64,000 nt of DNA from a candidate division FCPU426 bacterium (GTDB lineage Bacteria; Oederibacteriota; Muellerivitia; Muellerivitales; Muellerivitaceae), in contig JASHNQ010000015.1 of assembly GCA_030041545.1 (NCBI GenBank), positions 1 to 64,000 on the forward strand. The letters are read 5' to 3'. Of the stretch, positions 17,010 to 25,012 are shown one piece after another (the stretch's first letter is position 1; every line of letters starts with the position of its first letter). The translations under genes were made by a program, and so were the position numbers. The notes below the pieces were generated by a model. It was not told the DNA's origin. It was given only the letters and a program-made list of their open reading frames with translations, and did no database searches.

Positions 17010-18419
17010 ATGCCCGAGTACCACCGAAGGAAAACCGACCGCCTTTTAAGCGACTCCCTCAACCAACTGGGCCGGGGGGTTTCGGAAGCGGCCGTGGAAC
17101 TCAACCCCATCCACCCCAAAAGCTCCGTCCAAGCCTCCCTTCTTTTGGCGGCCGTGGCCGCGGGCCTTTGCGCCTATCTTTATGCCCAAGCCACCGCGCT
17201 CATCCAGGCCCTTTATGACCTGATTTTCAGGGACCACCCTTATCTCCTGTCCCTGGCCTGCCCCGCTCTTTTCGTCGCCGCCGCCTGGCTGGTCGTGCGG
17301 TTCGCGCCCGCCGCCAAAGGCAGCGGCATCCCCCAGGTGTTGCAGGCCATCGAGGGGACCGAACCCGGGGACCCGAAAGTCACGGGTGGCCAACTGGTCT
17401 CCATGAGGACCTCGGTCCTGAAAGTGGCTTCCAGCCTCGTGGGCATCCTGGGCGGGGCCTCCATCGGAAGGGAAGGCCCGACCGTGCAGGTGGCCTCCTC
17501 GGTTTTCGCCTTCGCGGCGCGTCATGCCCGGCGCTTTTTCGGGTCGCTGGACTTCCAGTCCTACCTCATCGCGGGGGCCTCGGCGGGCATTTCGGCGGCC
17601 TTTAACACCCCCATCGCGGGCATCCTCTTCGCCCTGGAGGAAATCGCGGAACAAACCTTCGCCCAGTTCAAGCGCGCGGTCATGCTCGCCGTCATCGTGG
17701 GCGGCATCACGGCCCAGGCCATCGGCGGCAACTACCTTTACTTCGGCCACCCTTCCATCCAGAACCCCTCGGCCTCCATTTACCCGGTCTCCCTGTTCTT
17801 GGGACTGTTGGGCGGCTTGTTCGGCGGGCTTTTTTCCATGATCCTCACGCGGCCCCGCCTTTCCATCCTGCCTTCCCGGTGGTGGACGCGGGCCCTCTCC
17901 TGCGGCCTTCTGGTCGCCCTCCTGAACCTGCTGACCCACGCGGACACCTCGGGTTCGAGCTATGACGTGACCCGCCGGTTCATGGACGCCACCCGGGGAA
18001 CGCTTCCACCCCTCTTGTTTCCGGCGAAATTCCTCACCACCGTCTTCTCCTATCTCTCGGGCATGGCCGGGGGCATATTTTCCCCCTCCCTCTCCATCGG
18101 CGCGGGGATGGGCGTGACCTCCGCCCAAATCCTCCACGTGCCGGACTTGAAGGCCTGCGCCCTGATCGGCATGGTGGCCTTTTTCTCCGGCGTGGTGCAG
18201 GCCCCCTTGACGTCGGTCATCATCGTGATGGAAATGACCGACCAGAGCCTCCTCCTGATCCCCTTCATGCTGGCGGCTTTCCTGGCCCAGGGCATTGGCC
18301 GGCTCTTGATGCCGGTGCCGCTGTACCACCGCCTGGCCGAGATGGAAATGGAAAAGGCGGGAAAGAAGCAAGAATTCTTAACCGCGAAGGCGCGAAGAGC
18401 GCGAAAAAAGGACTCGTAA
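17010..18419 (+). CDS. ClC-type chloride channel or transporter
   Basis: The 469-residue polytopic protein has all the selectivity-filter motifs of ClC proteins: KGSGIPQ, GGASIGREGPTVQ (with the gating Glu), an FNTPIAGILFALEE helix and GMAGGIFSPSLSIGAGMG. It should move chloride, or chloride for protons, across the inner membrane. No CBS domains follow. GGAAGG at 17001-17006 fixes the start at 17010. The last 13 or so residues (LTAKARRARKKDS) are encoded by an intergenic repeat (18381-18487), so the native C-terminus was probably replaced or extended by the repeat. Confidence 0.92.
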   Translation: MPEYHRRKTDRLLSDSLNQLGRGVSEAAVELNPIHPKSSVQASLLLAAVAAGLCAYLYAQATALIQALYDLIFRDHPYLLSLACPALFVAAAWLVVRFAPAAKGSGIPQVLQAIEGTEPGDPKVTGGQLVSMRTSVLKVASSLVGILGGASIGREGPTVQVASSVFAFAARHARRFFGSLDFQSYLIAGASAGISAAFNTPIAGILFALEEIAEQTFAQFKRAVMLAVIVGGITAQAIGGNYLYFGHPSIQNPSASIYPVSLFLGLLGGLFGGLFSMILTRPRLSILPSRWWTRALSCGLLVALLNLLTHADTSGSSYDVTRRFMDATRGTLPPLLFPAKFLTTVFSYLSGMAGGIFSPSLSIGAGMGVTSAQILHVPDLKACALIGMVAFFSGVVQAPLTSVIIVMEMTDQSLLLIPFMLAAFLAQGIGRLLMPVPLYHRLAEMEMEKAGKKQEFLTAKARRARKKDS

Positions 18420-18487
18420 AAGCCAAAGGCTTTACTCGACTTTTGTTTTTTACCGAAAGGGAAGTTTATGACTTCGCGGCCTTCGCG
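18381..18487. repeat. GCGAAGG-type hairpin at the convergent gene ends
   Basis: The left arm from 18381 reads ACCGCGAAGGCGCGAAG, with units spaced about 8 bases. The right arm at about 18471-18487 is its complement (CTTCGCGGCCTTCGCG). A small inner hairpin GTAAAAGCC/GGCTTTAC sits in the spacer. A CCTGAGCGGGC-type fragment (18489-18521) follows. The arms encode the C-termini of both flanking convergent genes. Confidence 0.7.
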
Positions 18488-19062
18488 TACGACCCTGAGC
18501 GGGCGGAGTGAGTCGAATGGGCTCCGCGTTTTAACAGGCGTAGGATTTCCCCCGCGATTTTGGGCGCGGGCTTGCCCTTGGTTTCCACGGTCAGGTCGGC
18601 GTATTTCTTGAACAGTGGCGTCCTTTCCTTGTAAAGCGCCGGTAAGGATGCGCCGCCGCGGCATACCACGCCTCGGTTAGACCAGTCGGGCAGGCGTTTT
18701 TGAAGCTCATCCAATTCCACCTTAAGGAAGACGCAGGGGCCCAGGCGTTTCATGCGCCCCATGCCCTTGGGGTAATACACCGCGCTTCCGCCGGGCGCGA
18801 TCACGCAATGCCGGTACCGCAGGGCCCGCAGGGTCTCGTCCTCCATTTTCATAAAACCCTTCATGCCCAATTTGTCCAGCACCTTCTGGAGGGGCAGGCG
18901 GTACTTGGCCTCGATCAAGTGGTCCACGTCCACGAAATGGTAGCGGAGTTTTTCAGCCAGGGCCCGCCCCACCGTGCTCTTGCCGCTGCCGAACATGCCG
19001 ATAAGAACGATGTTTTCCGGAATGGATCCGGGTTTTAAGGCGAAGCCGCTGGTTTTCTTCAC
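18466..19062 (-). CDS. Shikimate-kinase-like protein
   Basis: The P-loop kinase has about 198 residues: Walker A GMFGSGKST, an acidic pair FVDVDHLIE in the shikimate site, PGGSAVYYPKGM where shikimate kinase has its GGG motif, and LYKERTPLFKKYADLTVET near the end as in AroK. It may phosphorylate shikimate or a related small molecule; no other aro gene is near. GGAGG lies nine bases before the GTG at 19062, so I prefer this start. An ATG at 19107 is possible. The last 20 or so residues (SARSGSYAKAAKS) come from the adjoining repeats. Confidence 0.8.
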   Translation of the reverse strand: MKKTSGFALKPGSIPENIVLIGMFGSGKSTVGRALAEKLRYHFVDVDHLIEAKYRLPLQKVLDKLGMKGFMKMEDETLRALRYRHCVIAPGGSAVYYPKGMGRMKRLGPCVFLKVELDELQKRLPDWSNRGVVCRGGASLPALYKERTPLFKKYADLTVETKGKPAPKIAGEILRLLKRGAHSTHSARSGSYAKAAKS

Positions 19063-19171
19063 GTGACGGTTCCTCCGCAAACAAGGGATATCTCGGCTGG
19101 CCGCCATTATCCATAAAAGTGGGGCGTTAGGGCCACCGCAGTGGCCGCTTTTTTCCAGCCTCCGGCCCTTG

Positions 19172-19177
19172 TATAAT
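19172..19177 (+). promoter_or_regulatory. Possible -10 element (TATAAT)
   Basis: A perfect TATAAT lies 44 bases before the ATG at 19221 and right after a T-rich and GC-rich stretch. No convincing -35 is visible at the right distance, so this is a weak promoter call. Confidence 0.3.
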
Positions 19178-19220
19178 GAGGGCCGTTTTCAATCACGAGT
19201 TCTCGGACGGGGGGGACGCC

Positions 19221-19781
19221 ATGCGAAAGGGATTTCTAATGCTTGCGGCCTTGGTGGGTCTGGCTTCCTCAGCCTGGGCGGCCCCGGATTCGGGTTTCGA
19301 GATCCGGCTGGACGGGGGCCTGGTTTCGCCCGTCAGCGGGCTTCTTTACGAAAACTACACCGCGTCTTCCTCTTTCGGCGGTTCGCTGGGCTATTCCTTC
19401 GGCTGGTTTTCCCTCTTGCTGGACGCCCAATACGATACGTTAAACTCCCCCATCGAGGATTCCACCACCACCTACAATACGTTGGAAGCGGCCCTGGTCG
19501 AAAAGTTCCGCTTGGGGGCCCTGACGTCCATGAAGCCTTTTGTCTTCCTGGGGGAGGGCCTGGGGGTCTCCAGCATCAATGGTTCCTCCAGTGGTTCCTC
19601 CGCCAGTGAATCCGATCCCCTCTTGGAGGCGGGCTTGGGGCTGGATTTCTTCGCCGCCCCCAATTTCAGCATCTTCATCCAAAGCAAGGGCACCTTTCTG
19701 CTGAGTTCCACCCCAGCCTTGGGCCAGGATAAACTGGCCGTGCTTATTCCCGTCCAACTGGGCGTGGATTTCGTCCCCTAA
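19221..19781 (+). CDS. Small outer-membrane beta-barrel protein
   Basis: The 186-residue protein has a signal peptide (cut near AWA/APD), then alternating strands typical of eight-stranded barrels (FEIRLDGGLVSPV, FGGSLGYSFGWFSLLLDAQYD, EAGLGLDFFAAPNFSIFIQS, KLAVLIPVQLGVDF). It resembles OmpA/OmpW-like surface barrels in style, but no specific family is recognised. A Gly/Ser-rich loop is at the middle (SSSGSSASE). GGACGGGGGGGAC precedes the start. It converges on the next gene across a long repeat. Confidence 0.65.
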   Translation: MRKGFLMLAALVGLASSAWAAPDSGFEIRLDGGLVSPVSGLLYENYTASSSFGGSLGYSFGWFSLLLDAQYDTLNSPIEDSTTTYNTLEAALVEKFRLGALTSMKPFVFLGEGLGVSSINGSSSGSSASESDPLLEAGLGLDFFAAPNFSIFIQSKGTFLLSSTPALGQDKLAVLIPVQLGVDFVP

Positions 19782-19804
19782 TTAAAGTTTCGAACAAAAA
19801 TCCA

Positions 19805-19976
19805 TCACCACGAAGTACACATGCCGACCTTCCATAAAGCTGTTAAAGGGGTCGGTATAGTACCGGTTTCATTAACTCCTTTAAGGTGAATCGGCACAAA
19901 GGACACGAAGTAAAATGCCTTAAGTGTTCCTGACATTTTTATGCCACACTTTGTGCCCTTCGTGACCTTTGTGGTA
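19805..19976. repeat. CACGAAGG-type hairpin with interrupted left arm
   Basis: The right arm (19947-19976, ending CCTTTGTGGTA) pairs with a left arm split into CACCACGAAGTACAC (19806-19820) and GGCACAAAGGACACGAAG (19893-19910). About 72 unrelated bases separate the two pieces and carry their own imperfect inverted repeat (GCCGACC and GGTCGG). It lies between two convergent genes. Confidence 0.7.
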
Positions 19977-19996
19977 AGAGTTTTTGTTGGAGGTTC

Positions 19997-21094
19997 TTAA
20001 AAAAAATAATCCAGCGAAGCCCCAGCCCGGCCGGGGTAGAGGTCCAGCGGCCCTTTCCAATCGCCCAGGAGCATCTGCGCCTGGAAACCCAGTTCCCACT
20101 GGGACGTGAATTCCCATTCCAGCTGGGGCCAGAAAAGAAAAGGCCCTCCCTCCATGGGGACCACCATGGCGGGGGAAGCCTTCCACCGGTCCAAGACACC
20201 TCCTTCGGCCTTGAGGAAAACATAAGTGGCTTGGCCCTCCACGTCCGAGTAAGACCCCAGGATTTCCCCGGTTGCATCCCTTAAAACCTCGGCCGTGTAC
20301 TCGACGCCCAGGTGGGAAGTCGAAATGCCCGCCACCCAATCGGCGGCCGTGCGCTGGCCGGGATAAAGCCAGTCCGTGCCCTCCAGGCGCACCTGGAAGG
20401 TGGGAAAGGTGCCGGCCAGTTCCAGGCCGAAGGCGTTGCGGCCGGTCAGCCAGGCCGCGCTGGGGACCACCGTCAGGCCGATCCCCTTGTTGACCAGCCT
20501 CACGACCCCCTCGGTGTCGCCGCCGGCCAGCCAGCGGGCCGCGCCCTCCAGGCTCAAATCGTCGAAAAGATAGCAGGAAGCGTCCAATCCCTCGCTGGCT
20601 AAGGGCTCGGCCCTCTCCCATTGCAGGGGTGGCAGGGGAAAAAAGTAATCGGTGGGACGGTAGAACCGGGCGGAACCCCATGAGGGTTTGAACAACCCGG
20701 CGGTCACGTCCAGCGGCCCCGAGGCCCAGTGGAGGTAGGCCCGGTCCATTTCAACGCCGTAAAAGTCGTTTCCCTTGCTGGCGGCCGCGTTGTCCGCTTC
20801 CAGCCTCAAGGCGTTGGTTTGGGGGTAAAGGGGCCAGGCGGTGCTCCCCGGCGGGGTGAGGGTCTGCCAGTCGGACTCGGCGGCCAGGGCGTAGGACAAA
20901 CCCGGGTCCAGGTCTCCCAAGTCCTTCAGGAAAAGGCGGTAATAGGAATAGGTCTCGACCGCGGTTTCCGGGGCCTGGAGGCCCCCGCCTTCCAGGCTCA
21001 GGTTCCCGGCGAAGCCCGCGCCTTCGTCGGCCCAGGCTCCTCCAGCCCAAAGAAGGCCCAGGATCCAAAACAGCCGGAAGTGACGGCGCATCAA
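19997..21094 (-). CDS. Outer-membrane porin-like protein
   Basis: The 365-residue protein has a signal peptide (cut near AWA/DEG) and about sixteen alternating strands, ending in the closing strand RAGASLDYFF with terminal Phe, the signal for outer-membrane assembly. One segment (GVEMDRAYLHWASGPLDVTAG) resembles porins in which a long strand follows a tight turn. The substrate is unknown. Its start ATG overlaps the stop of the MscS gene (ATGA, 21091-21094), so the two are translationally coupled and may act together in the envelope. Confidence 0.72.
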   Translation of the reverse strand: MMRRHFRLFWILGLLWAGGAWADEGAGFAGNLSLEGGGLQAPETAVETYSYYRLFLKDLGDLDPGLSYALAAESDWQTLTPPGSTAWPLYPQTNALRLEADNAAASKGNDFYGVEMDRAYLHWASGPLDVTAGLFKPSWGSARFYRPTDYFFPLPPLQWERAEPLASEGLDASCYLFDDLSLEGAARWLAGGDTEGVVRLVNKGIGLTVVPSAAWLTGRNAFGLELAGTFPTFQVRLEGTDWLYPGQRTAADWVAGISTSHLGVEYTAEVLRDATGEILGSYSDVEGQATYVFLKAEGGVLDRWKASPAMVVPMEGGPFLFWPQLEWEFTSQWELGFQAQMLLGDWKGPLDLYPGRAGASLDYFF

Positions 21095-22170
21095 GGGGTC
21101 TTCCCTTTTTCGGCTGTGGGCAAAGGCCCCCGGAACTCCACGGACTGGATAGGGAAGGGCATGACGATTCCTTCCTTTCTATAACGTTCGTGCAGGGCTT
21201 TGATGAACTCGTGCTTGACCCCGGAGATTCCCGGGTATTGGTCCGCCTCCAGGTTGACCGAAAACTGGACCGCGGAGCTTCCGAAATCGTGGAAGCTGAT
21301 GGAAGGCTGGTAACCGCGGGAGGCTCCTGTGGCTTTCTCCTGCACCTGGCGGGCCACCTCCAGGGTGACGGCCTCGACCCGCCTCAAGTCGCTGTCGTAG
21401 TCCACGCCCACTTCCACCGAGAGGGAGCAACGGGGGTCGGGCAGGCTGTAGTTGTGGATGAGGTTTTCCGCCAGCTTGGAGTTGGGGAGGATGACCAGGT
21501 GGTTGGAAAGGGTGTTGATCTGGGTGCTGCGCCAGCCGATGACCTTCACGAAACCCTCCTCGCCGGTGGAGAGCCTCACGAAATCCCCCACCCGGGCGGG
21601 CTTGTCGATGAGCAGGTACACCCCGGAAAACAAATTGGCGAAGGTGCTCTGGAACCCCAGGGCCACGGCCAAACTGCCAACGCCCAAGGAAGCCAGGAGG
21701 GGCGTGATGGAAATTCCCAGGTGGTCGAGGAGGAGCATGACGCCCAGCGTCCAGACCGCGATGTGGAGGATGGCGGAAAAAAAGGTCCGGGAATTTTCCA
21801 GGTCCTCATGCCGGTTTTCCATTTGCCGCAGGAACCCCTGGAGCAGGCTGTCCACCAGGTAAACCAAGGCCAGGAGCAGGAGCACCTTGAGGACCTTCAG
21901 GATCTGGGTTTCGTCCGACTCCAGGAAGGGGGCATAGCGGCTGGAGACCATGAAACCCGTGATCACCAAAAGGGCGTAAAAAGGGATGGGCAGGACCTTG
22001 GCCAGGATATTGCCGGAGGATGGGTCGGCTTTCAGGGACCGGTTCTTGAGGAAGAAGAAAAACCACCGGGCCGCCGCGAAGCCCACCGCCAGCCAGGCGG
22101 CCAACAGGACGATCGAGAGGGTCCAATCCCCCACCGCCACCGCGTCGTGATGAAACAGTTTGTCCATCAA
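21091..22170 (-). CDS. Small-conductance mechanosensitive channel (MscS family)
   Basis: The 359-residue protein has four or five membrane helices (residues 15-165) followed by the MscS pore and beta domain: GISITPLLASLGVGSLAVALGFQ, FANLFSGVYLLIDKPARVGD and GRSTQINT-like WRSTQINTLSNHLVILPNSKL. The Gly/Ala-rich pore helix and the beta domain are intact. It should relieve osmotic stress at the inner membrane. It is coupled by a four-base overlap to the porin-like gene downstream. Confidence 0.9.
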   Translation of the reverse strand: MMDKLFHHDAVAVGDWTLSIVLLAAWLAVGFAAARWFFFFLKNRSLKADPSSGNILAKVLPIPFYALLVITGFMVSSRYAPFLESDETQILKVLKVLLLLALVYLVDSLLQGFLRQMENRHEDLENSRTFFSAILHIAVWTLGVMLLLDHLGISITPLLASLGVGSLAVALGFQSTFANLFSGVYLLIDKPARVGDFVRLSTGEEGFVKVIGWRSTQINTLSNHLVILPNSKLAENLIHNYSLPDPRCSLSVEVGVDYDSDLRRVEAVTLEVARQVQEKATGASRGYQPSISFHDFGSSAVQFSVNLEADQYPGISGVKHEFIKALHERYRKEGIVMPFPIQSVEFRGPLPTAEKGKTP

Positions 22171-22469
22171 GAGCCTCCGCTTCGGGATTGGTCTGAAGAA
22201 TCAAGTTACCAAATTTGGAGACGCCTGCCAACCTTGGACCGCTTAACCCAGGGGTTTCCAGACGTAAAGGAACCAAAAGAAGAATTTCCACACAAGGAAT
22301 CCAACCAGTATCAAAAGCAGGAGTAAAACACCAACCGATATTCGGGAAACATATAGACAACCGCCGCTAACGGTGATGGTTTCCAAAAGGAACCGGCCAC
22401 GAGCCTCTCCAGTATTCTAAGCGCCCGGGCCGCCTCGGACCGCTTGGTTTTGACAGGCCTTTTCCCGGC
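22171..22469. other. Gene-free stretch
   Basis: About 300 bases upstream of the MscS gene. I see no gene, strong hairpin or repeat arm here; it probably holds the MscS promoter. Confidence 0.5.
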
Positions 22470-22994
22470 TCACTTTGAGCCGACCTCAGGAAAAGCTCCC
22501 TTCGGCACGGCGGTGACCATTAAAAACTTGCGCAGGACGACTTCCTTTTGAATGGTTCCCTTCCCGTGGCAGGTGGGACATGGAATTTTTCCGTGGCAGA
22601 CCGGGCATTCGGCCCAGCCTGTCCCGTGGCAAATAGGGCAAGGCCCCATGTCAGTCCAATGGCCGTTGACCAGTTGAATCACGTGGCCTACGTGGCCTTG
22701 GCTATAGGCCGACCAACTTCCATCGGGGAGGTAGAAACGGTGCCATAGTTCCGTGTCCGGGTGCCCAGCCACCTGCAGGTGCTCCCAGTCGCCGCGCCAA
22801 AGCTCCAGGCAGTCGGGATTGGGACAATGAACCCGGCCGTGCACGCAGCCCGGCGCGCCGCAGGAAGCCGCGCCGGTTCCGTCGCAGTCCGGGCACCTGA
22901 CCGTCACATATTCGTGGTGGAAGCACAGATAACCCAAGTAACCCACGCCAACTAACAAAACGGTTAAAACCGCGAGAAAAGTGCTGCTTTTCAT
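22470..22994 (-). CDS. Membrane-anchored protein with DnaJ-like zinc-finger cysteine motifs
   Basis: The 174-residue protein has one N-terminal membrane helix (residues 5-27) and a periplasmic or cytoplasmic part with CxxCxG repeats: CPDCDGTGAASC near 34, CPNPDC near 57, and CPICHGTGWAECPVCHG plus CPTCHGKGT near 115-145. These resemble the zinc-binding domain of DnaJ and RSP-type proteins, without a J domain. It could bind zinc and assist folding, but the partner is unknown. Confidence 0.72.
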   Translation of the reverse strand: MKSSTFLAVLTVLLVGVGYLGYLCFHHEYVTVRCPDCDGTGAASCGAPGCVHGRVHCPNPDCLELWRGDWEHLQVAGHPDTELWHRFYLPDGSWSAYSQGHVGHVIQLVNGHWTDMGPCPICHGTGWAECPVCHGKIPCPTCHGKGTIQKEVVLRKFLMVTAVPKGAFPEVGSK

Positions 22995-23039
22995 ATCATC
23001 TCCTAAAAATATTCCATTTCGGGATGTTCTTGAAAAAGC

Positions 23040-23792
23040 TTATCCCGGCTTATTTCCCAACAATAGCTCCCTCAACGATTCTAGCGCTTCCCCGGCCTTG
23101 GAGCGCAGGGAAAGGGTAACGCGGCCGGAAAGGGGCGTTTCCTCGGTGTTGATCTCAATAACCGGTTTTCCCCGGCTTAAGGGGTCCTCCGGCAGGGCGG
23201 CCGCGGGATAGACCAGGGCTGAGGTTCCAATCACGAAAAAAACGTCGCAGGCCCGGGCCGCTTCCTCGGCCTCGTCCCAGGTTTGTTGCGGCAGCCCTTC
23301 CCCGAACCAGACAACGCCGGGCCGTAACAGCGCCCCGCATTGGGGGCATTGGGGGGGCAGGTTTACCAGTTCATGGCGGTCCTCCCATTCCCCGCAGGAG
23401 GGATTTCCGGTACATCGCACCATCCATAAGCTGCCGTGCAGCTCAAGGGGCCACCGGCTTCCGGCTTTCTGGTGCAGCCGGTCCACGTTTTGGGTGACGA
23501 GGGTGAAACCCGGGAAATAGCCTTCCATCCAGGCGATGACCTCATGGGCCCGGTTGGGCGCGGCCTCCGCCACTTGCCGCCGCCGGGCCTCGTACCATTC
23601 CCAAACCGCCTTGGGATTCCCCGAAAAGGCCTCCGGAGTGGCCATTTTCATCGGGTCCACCTTTTCCCATAAGCCGCCCGCGCCCCGGAACGTGGAAACG
23701 CCGGACTCGGCGGAAACACCCGCTCCGGTCAGGACCACCGCTTTGTGGCAATCCCGGAGTTCTTGAAGGAGTTTCCGGGGCCAAAGGCTCAT
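23040..23792 (-). CDS. cobB: NAD-dependent protein deacylase (sirtuin, class III type)
   Basis: The 250-residue sirtuin has the NAD-binding motif GAGVSAESGVSTFRG (23-37), TQNVDRLHQKAG (100-111), the catalytic His in ELHGSL (H119) and four zinc cysteines (C127, C133, C149, C152). Y67 and R70 in WYEARR match the Tyr-x-x-Arg pair that selects succinyl and malonyl groups in class III sirtuins (SIRT5, CobB), so desuccinylase activity is likely. Its ATG overlaps the stop of the upstream alginate-lyase-like gene. Confidence 0.93.
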   Translation of the reverse strand: MSLWPRKLLQELRDCHKAVVLTGAGVSAESGVSTFRGAGGLWEKVDPMKMATPEAFSGNPKAVWEWYEARRRQVAEAAPNRAHEVIAWMEGYFPGFTLVTQNVDRLHQKAGSRWPLELHGSLWMVRCTGNPSCGEWEDRHELVNLPPQCPQCGALLRPGVVWFGEGLPQQTWDEAEEAARACDVFFVIGTSALVYPAAALPEDPLSRGKPVIEINTEETPLSGRVTLSLRSKAGEALESLRELLLGNKPG

Positions 23793-24922
23793 GGCGTCCC
23801 CGAAGGAGCCGTCACGGAGGGCCGGGTGGCTTCGTTCAAGAGGATTTGCGGGGTGGGGTAAGCCGAGTCGGGTTTGCCTGCCAAGGTTCCTACTAAATCC
23901 TTTAAATCCGGCTCGAAAAACTGCGCCAGTTCCAGGCAGTGGATCGCGGCTTTTGGCTCGAAAAGTCCCCCGATGGCGTGGCCCTTCTCGTGGTTTTCGG
24001 CGCGCTGGAGGTCGAACTTCACCGTGGTGTGCACGTATTCGGCATGGTTTTTTTTGCCCTTGGCGAAGGGCAACACGAAGGCCACGCAATTTCGGATCGA
24101 GGCGCCCTGAGCCGTTTTCCAATCGTAGAGGTCCCCGAAACCCGCCCTTTGGTAGATCATGGCGGTGCGGATCAGGGGTTCCAGGTCGTAAACCTGGTAG
24201 TGCAGGGCGTCCCTTTCCATGTAATCCAAGGTGGTGCCGTCCGGGTTGAGGTTTTTTTCCAGCAGGGTTTTAAGGGCATCCCACGCCTGCTTTTCCAGCG
24301 CCGCATCCTCAAGCACGAAGGCGGCCATGGCCACGATCTTCAGCCGGTGGGACTTGTGGTTGTTCCAATAGGTCCCCTTGGAGGGGTCGTCGGAGGAAAG
24401 GAGGGTCTGGGCCACGGACCGAACCCAGTTGTCCAGGGTGTCCCGGACCTGGGCTGTCACGTGGGGCCGCAGGAGGTCGTAGGTTTCCAGGAGCGCCTCC
24501 AGGTTCGTGGCGTCGATGGCGTTCTCCGGCGGCTGGCAGGTCTTGGCCCAGGCCCAAAGGTAAGCCTGGGCCTTTTGGCCGTACTCCTTCCGTCCGGTCA
24601 GGACGAAAGCCAGCGCCAGGGCCCGCATGCGGGGCATGTCCTTGAGCGCCTCCTGGGTTTCGGTCTTCTCCGCGCTTCCCTGCAGTTGGCCCGCGGTTTG
24701 GATTTGGGCGATGGGGTCGGGCGTCTCCTCCAGGGCTTCCTGGGCCTGCCGTTCGATGAACTCGGCCCACATCCCCGCCTCGGGGGAGGAGTTCGCCAAG
24801 GCCTTCAGCTTGAGGACCTCCGCGTCGGTCAAGAAGGCGACGCCGGCGGAGGCTGTTTGAACCGCCAAAGCCATCATACCGACAATCACTAAAATTTTTT
24901 TTAATGAAAAAACCGGGGTCAT
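23789..24922 (-). CDS. Secreted alginate-lyase-like protein (PL5-like fold)
   Basis: The 377-residue protein has a signal peptide (cut near ASA/GVA) and an all-helical body. TYWNNHKSHRLKIVAMAAF and LDYMERDALHYQVYDLEPLI match the NNH and RALHYHxYALxPL motifs of family PL5 alginate lyases (AlgL), including the catalytic Asn, His and Tyr positions. It may cut an alginate-like or other uronate polymer in the periplasm. No polymer synthesis genes are nearby. It overlaps the sirtuin start by four bases (ATGA), an odd pairing of functions. Confidence 0.78.
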   Translation of the reverse strand: MTPVFSLKKILVIVGMMALAVQTASAGVAFLTDAEVLKLKALANSSPEAGMWAEFIERQAQEALEETPDPIAQIQTAGQLQGSAEKTETQEALKDMPRMRALALAFVLTGRKEYGQKAQAYLWAWAKTCQPPENAIDATNLEALLETYDLLRPHVTAQVRDTLDNWVRSVAQTLLSSDDPSKGTYWNNHKSHRLKIVAMAAFVLEDAALEKQAWDALKTLLEKNLNPDGTTLDYMERDALHYQVYDLEPLIRTAMIYQRAGFGDLYDWKTAQGASIRNCVAFVLPFAKGKKNHAEYVHTTVKFDLQRAENHEKGHAIGGLFEPKAAIHCLELAQFFEPDLKDLVGTLAGKPDSAYPTPQILLNEATRPSVTAPSGTP

Positions 24923-24975
24923 TTCGCCTTCTTTTTTCGGTGTTTAAAAATAACGAAAAGCGAAGCTTTTCTCAT

Positions 24976-25010
24976 CAATTCAAAATTGAGAATTCATAAT
25001 TCAAAATTCG
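24976..25010. repeat. Single heptad arm (AATTCAA type)
   Basis: Five 7-bp units (CAATTCA, AAATTGA, GAATTCA, TAATTCA, AAATTCG) end just before the stop codon of the next gene at 25013. No facing arm is clear. Confidence 0.65.
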
Positions 25011-25012
25011 CC

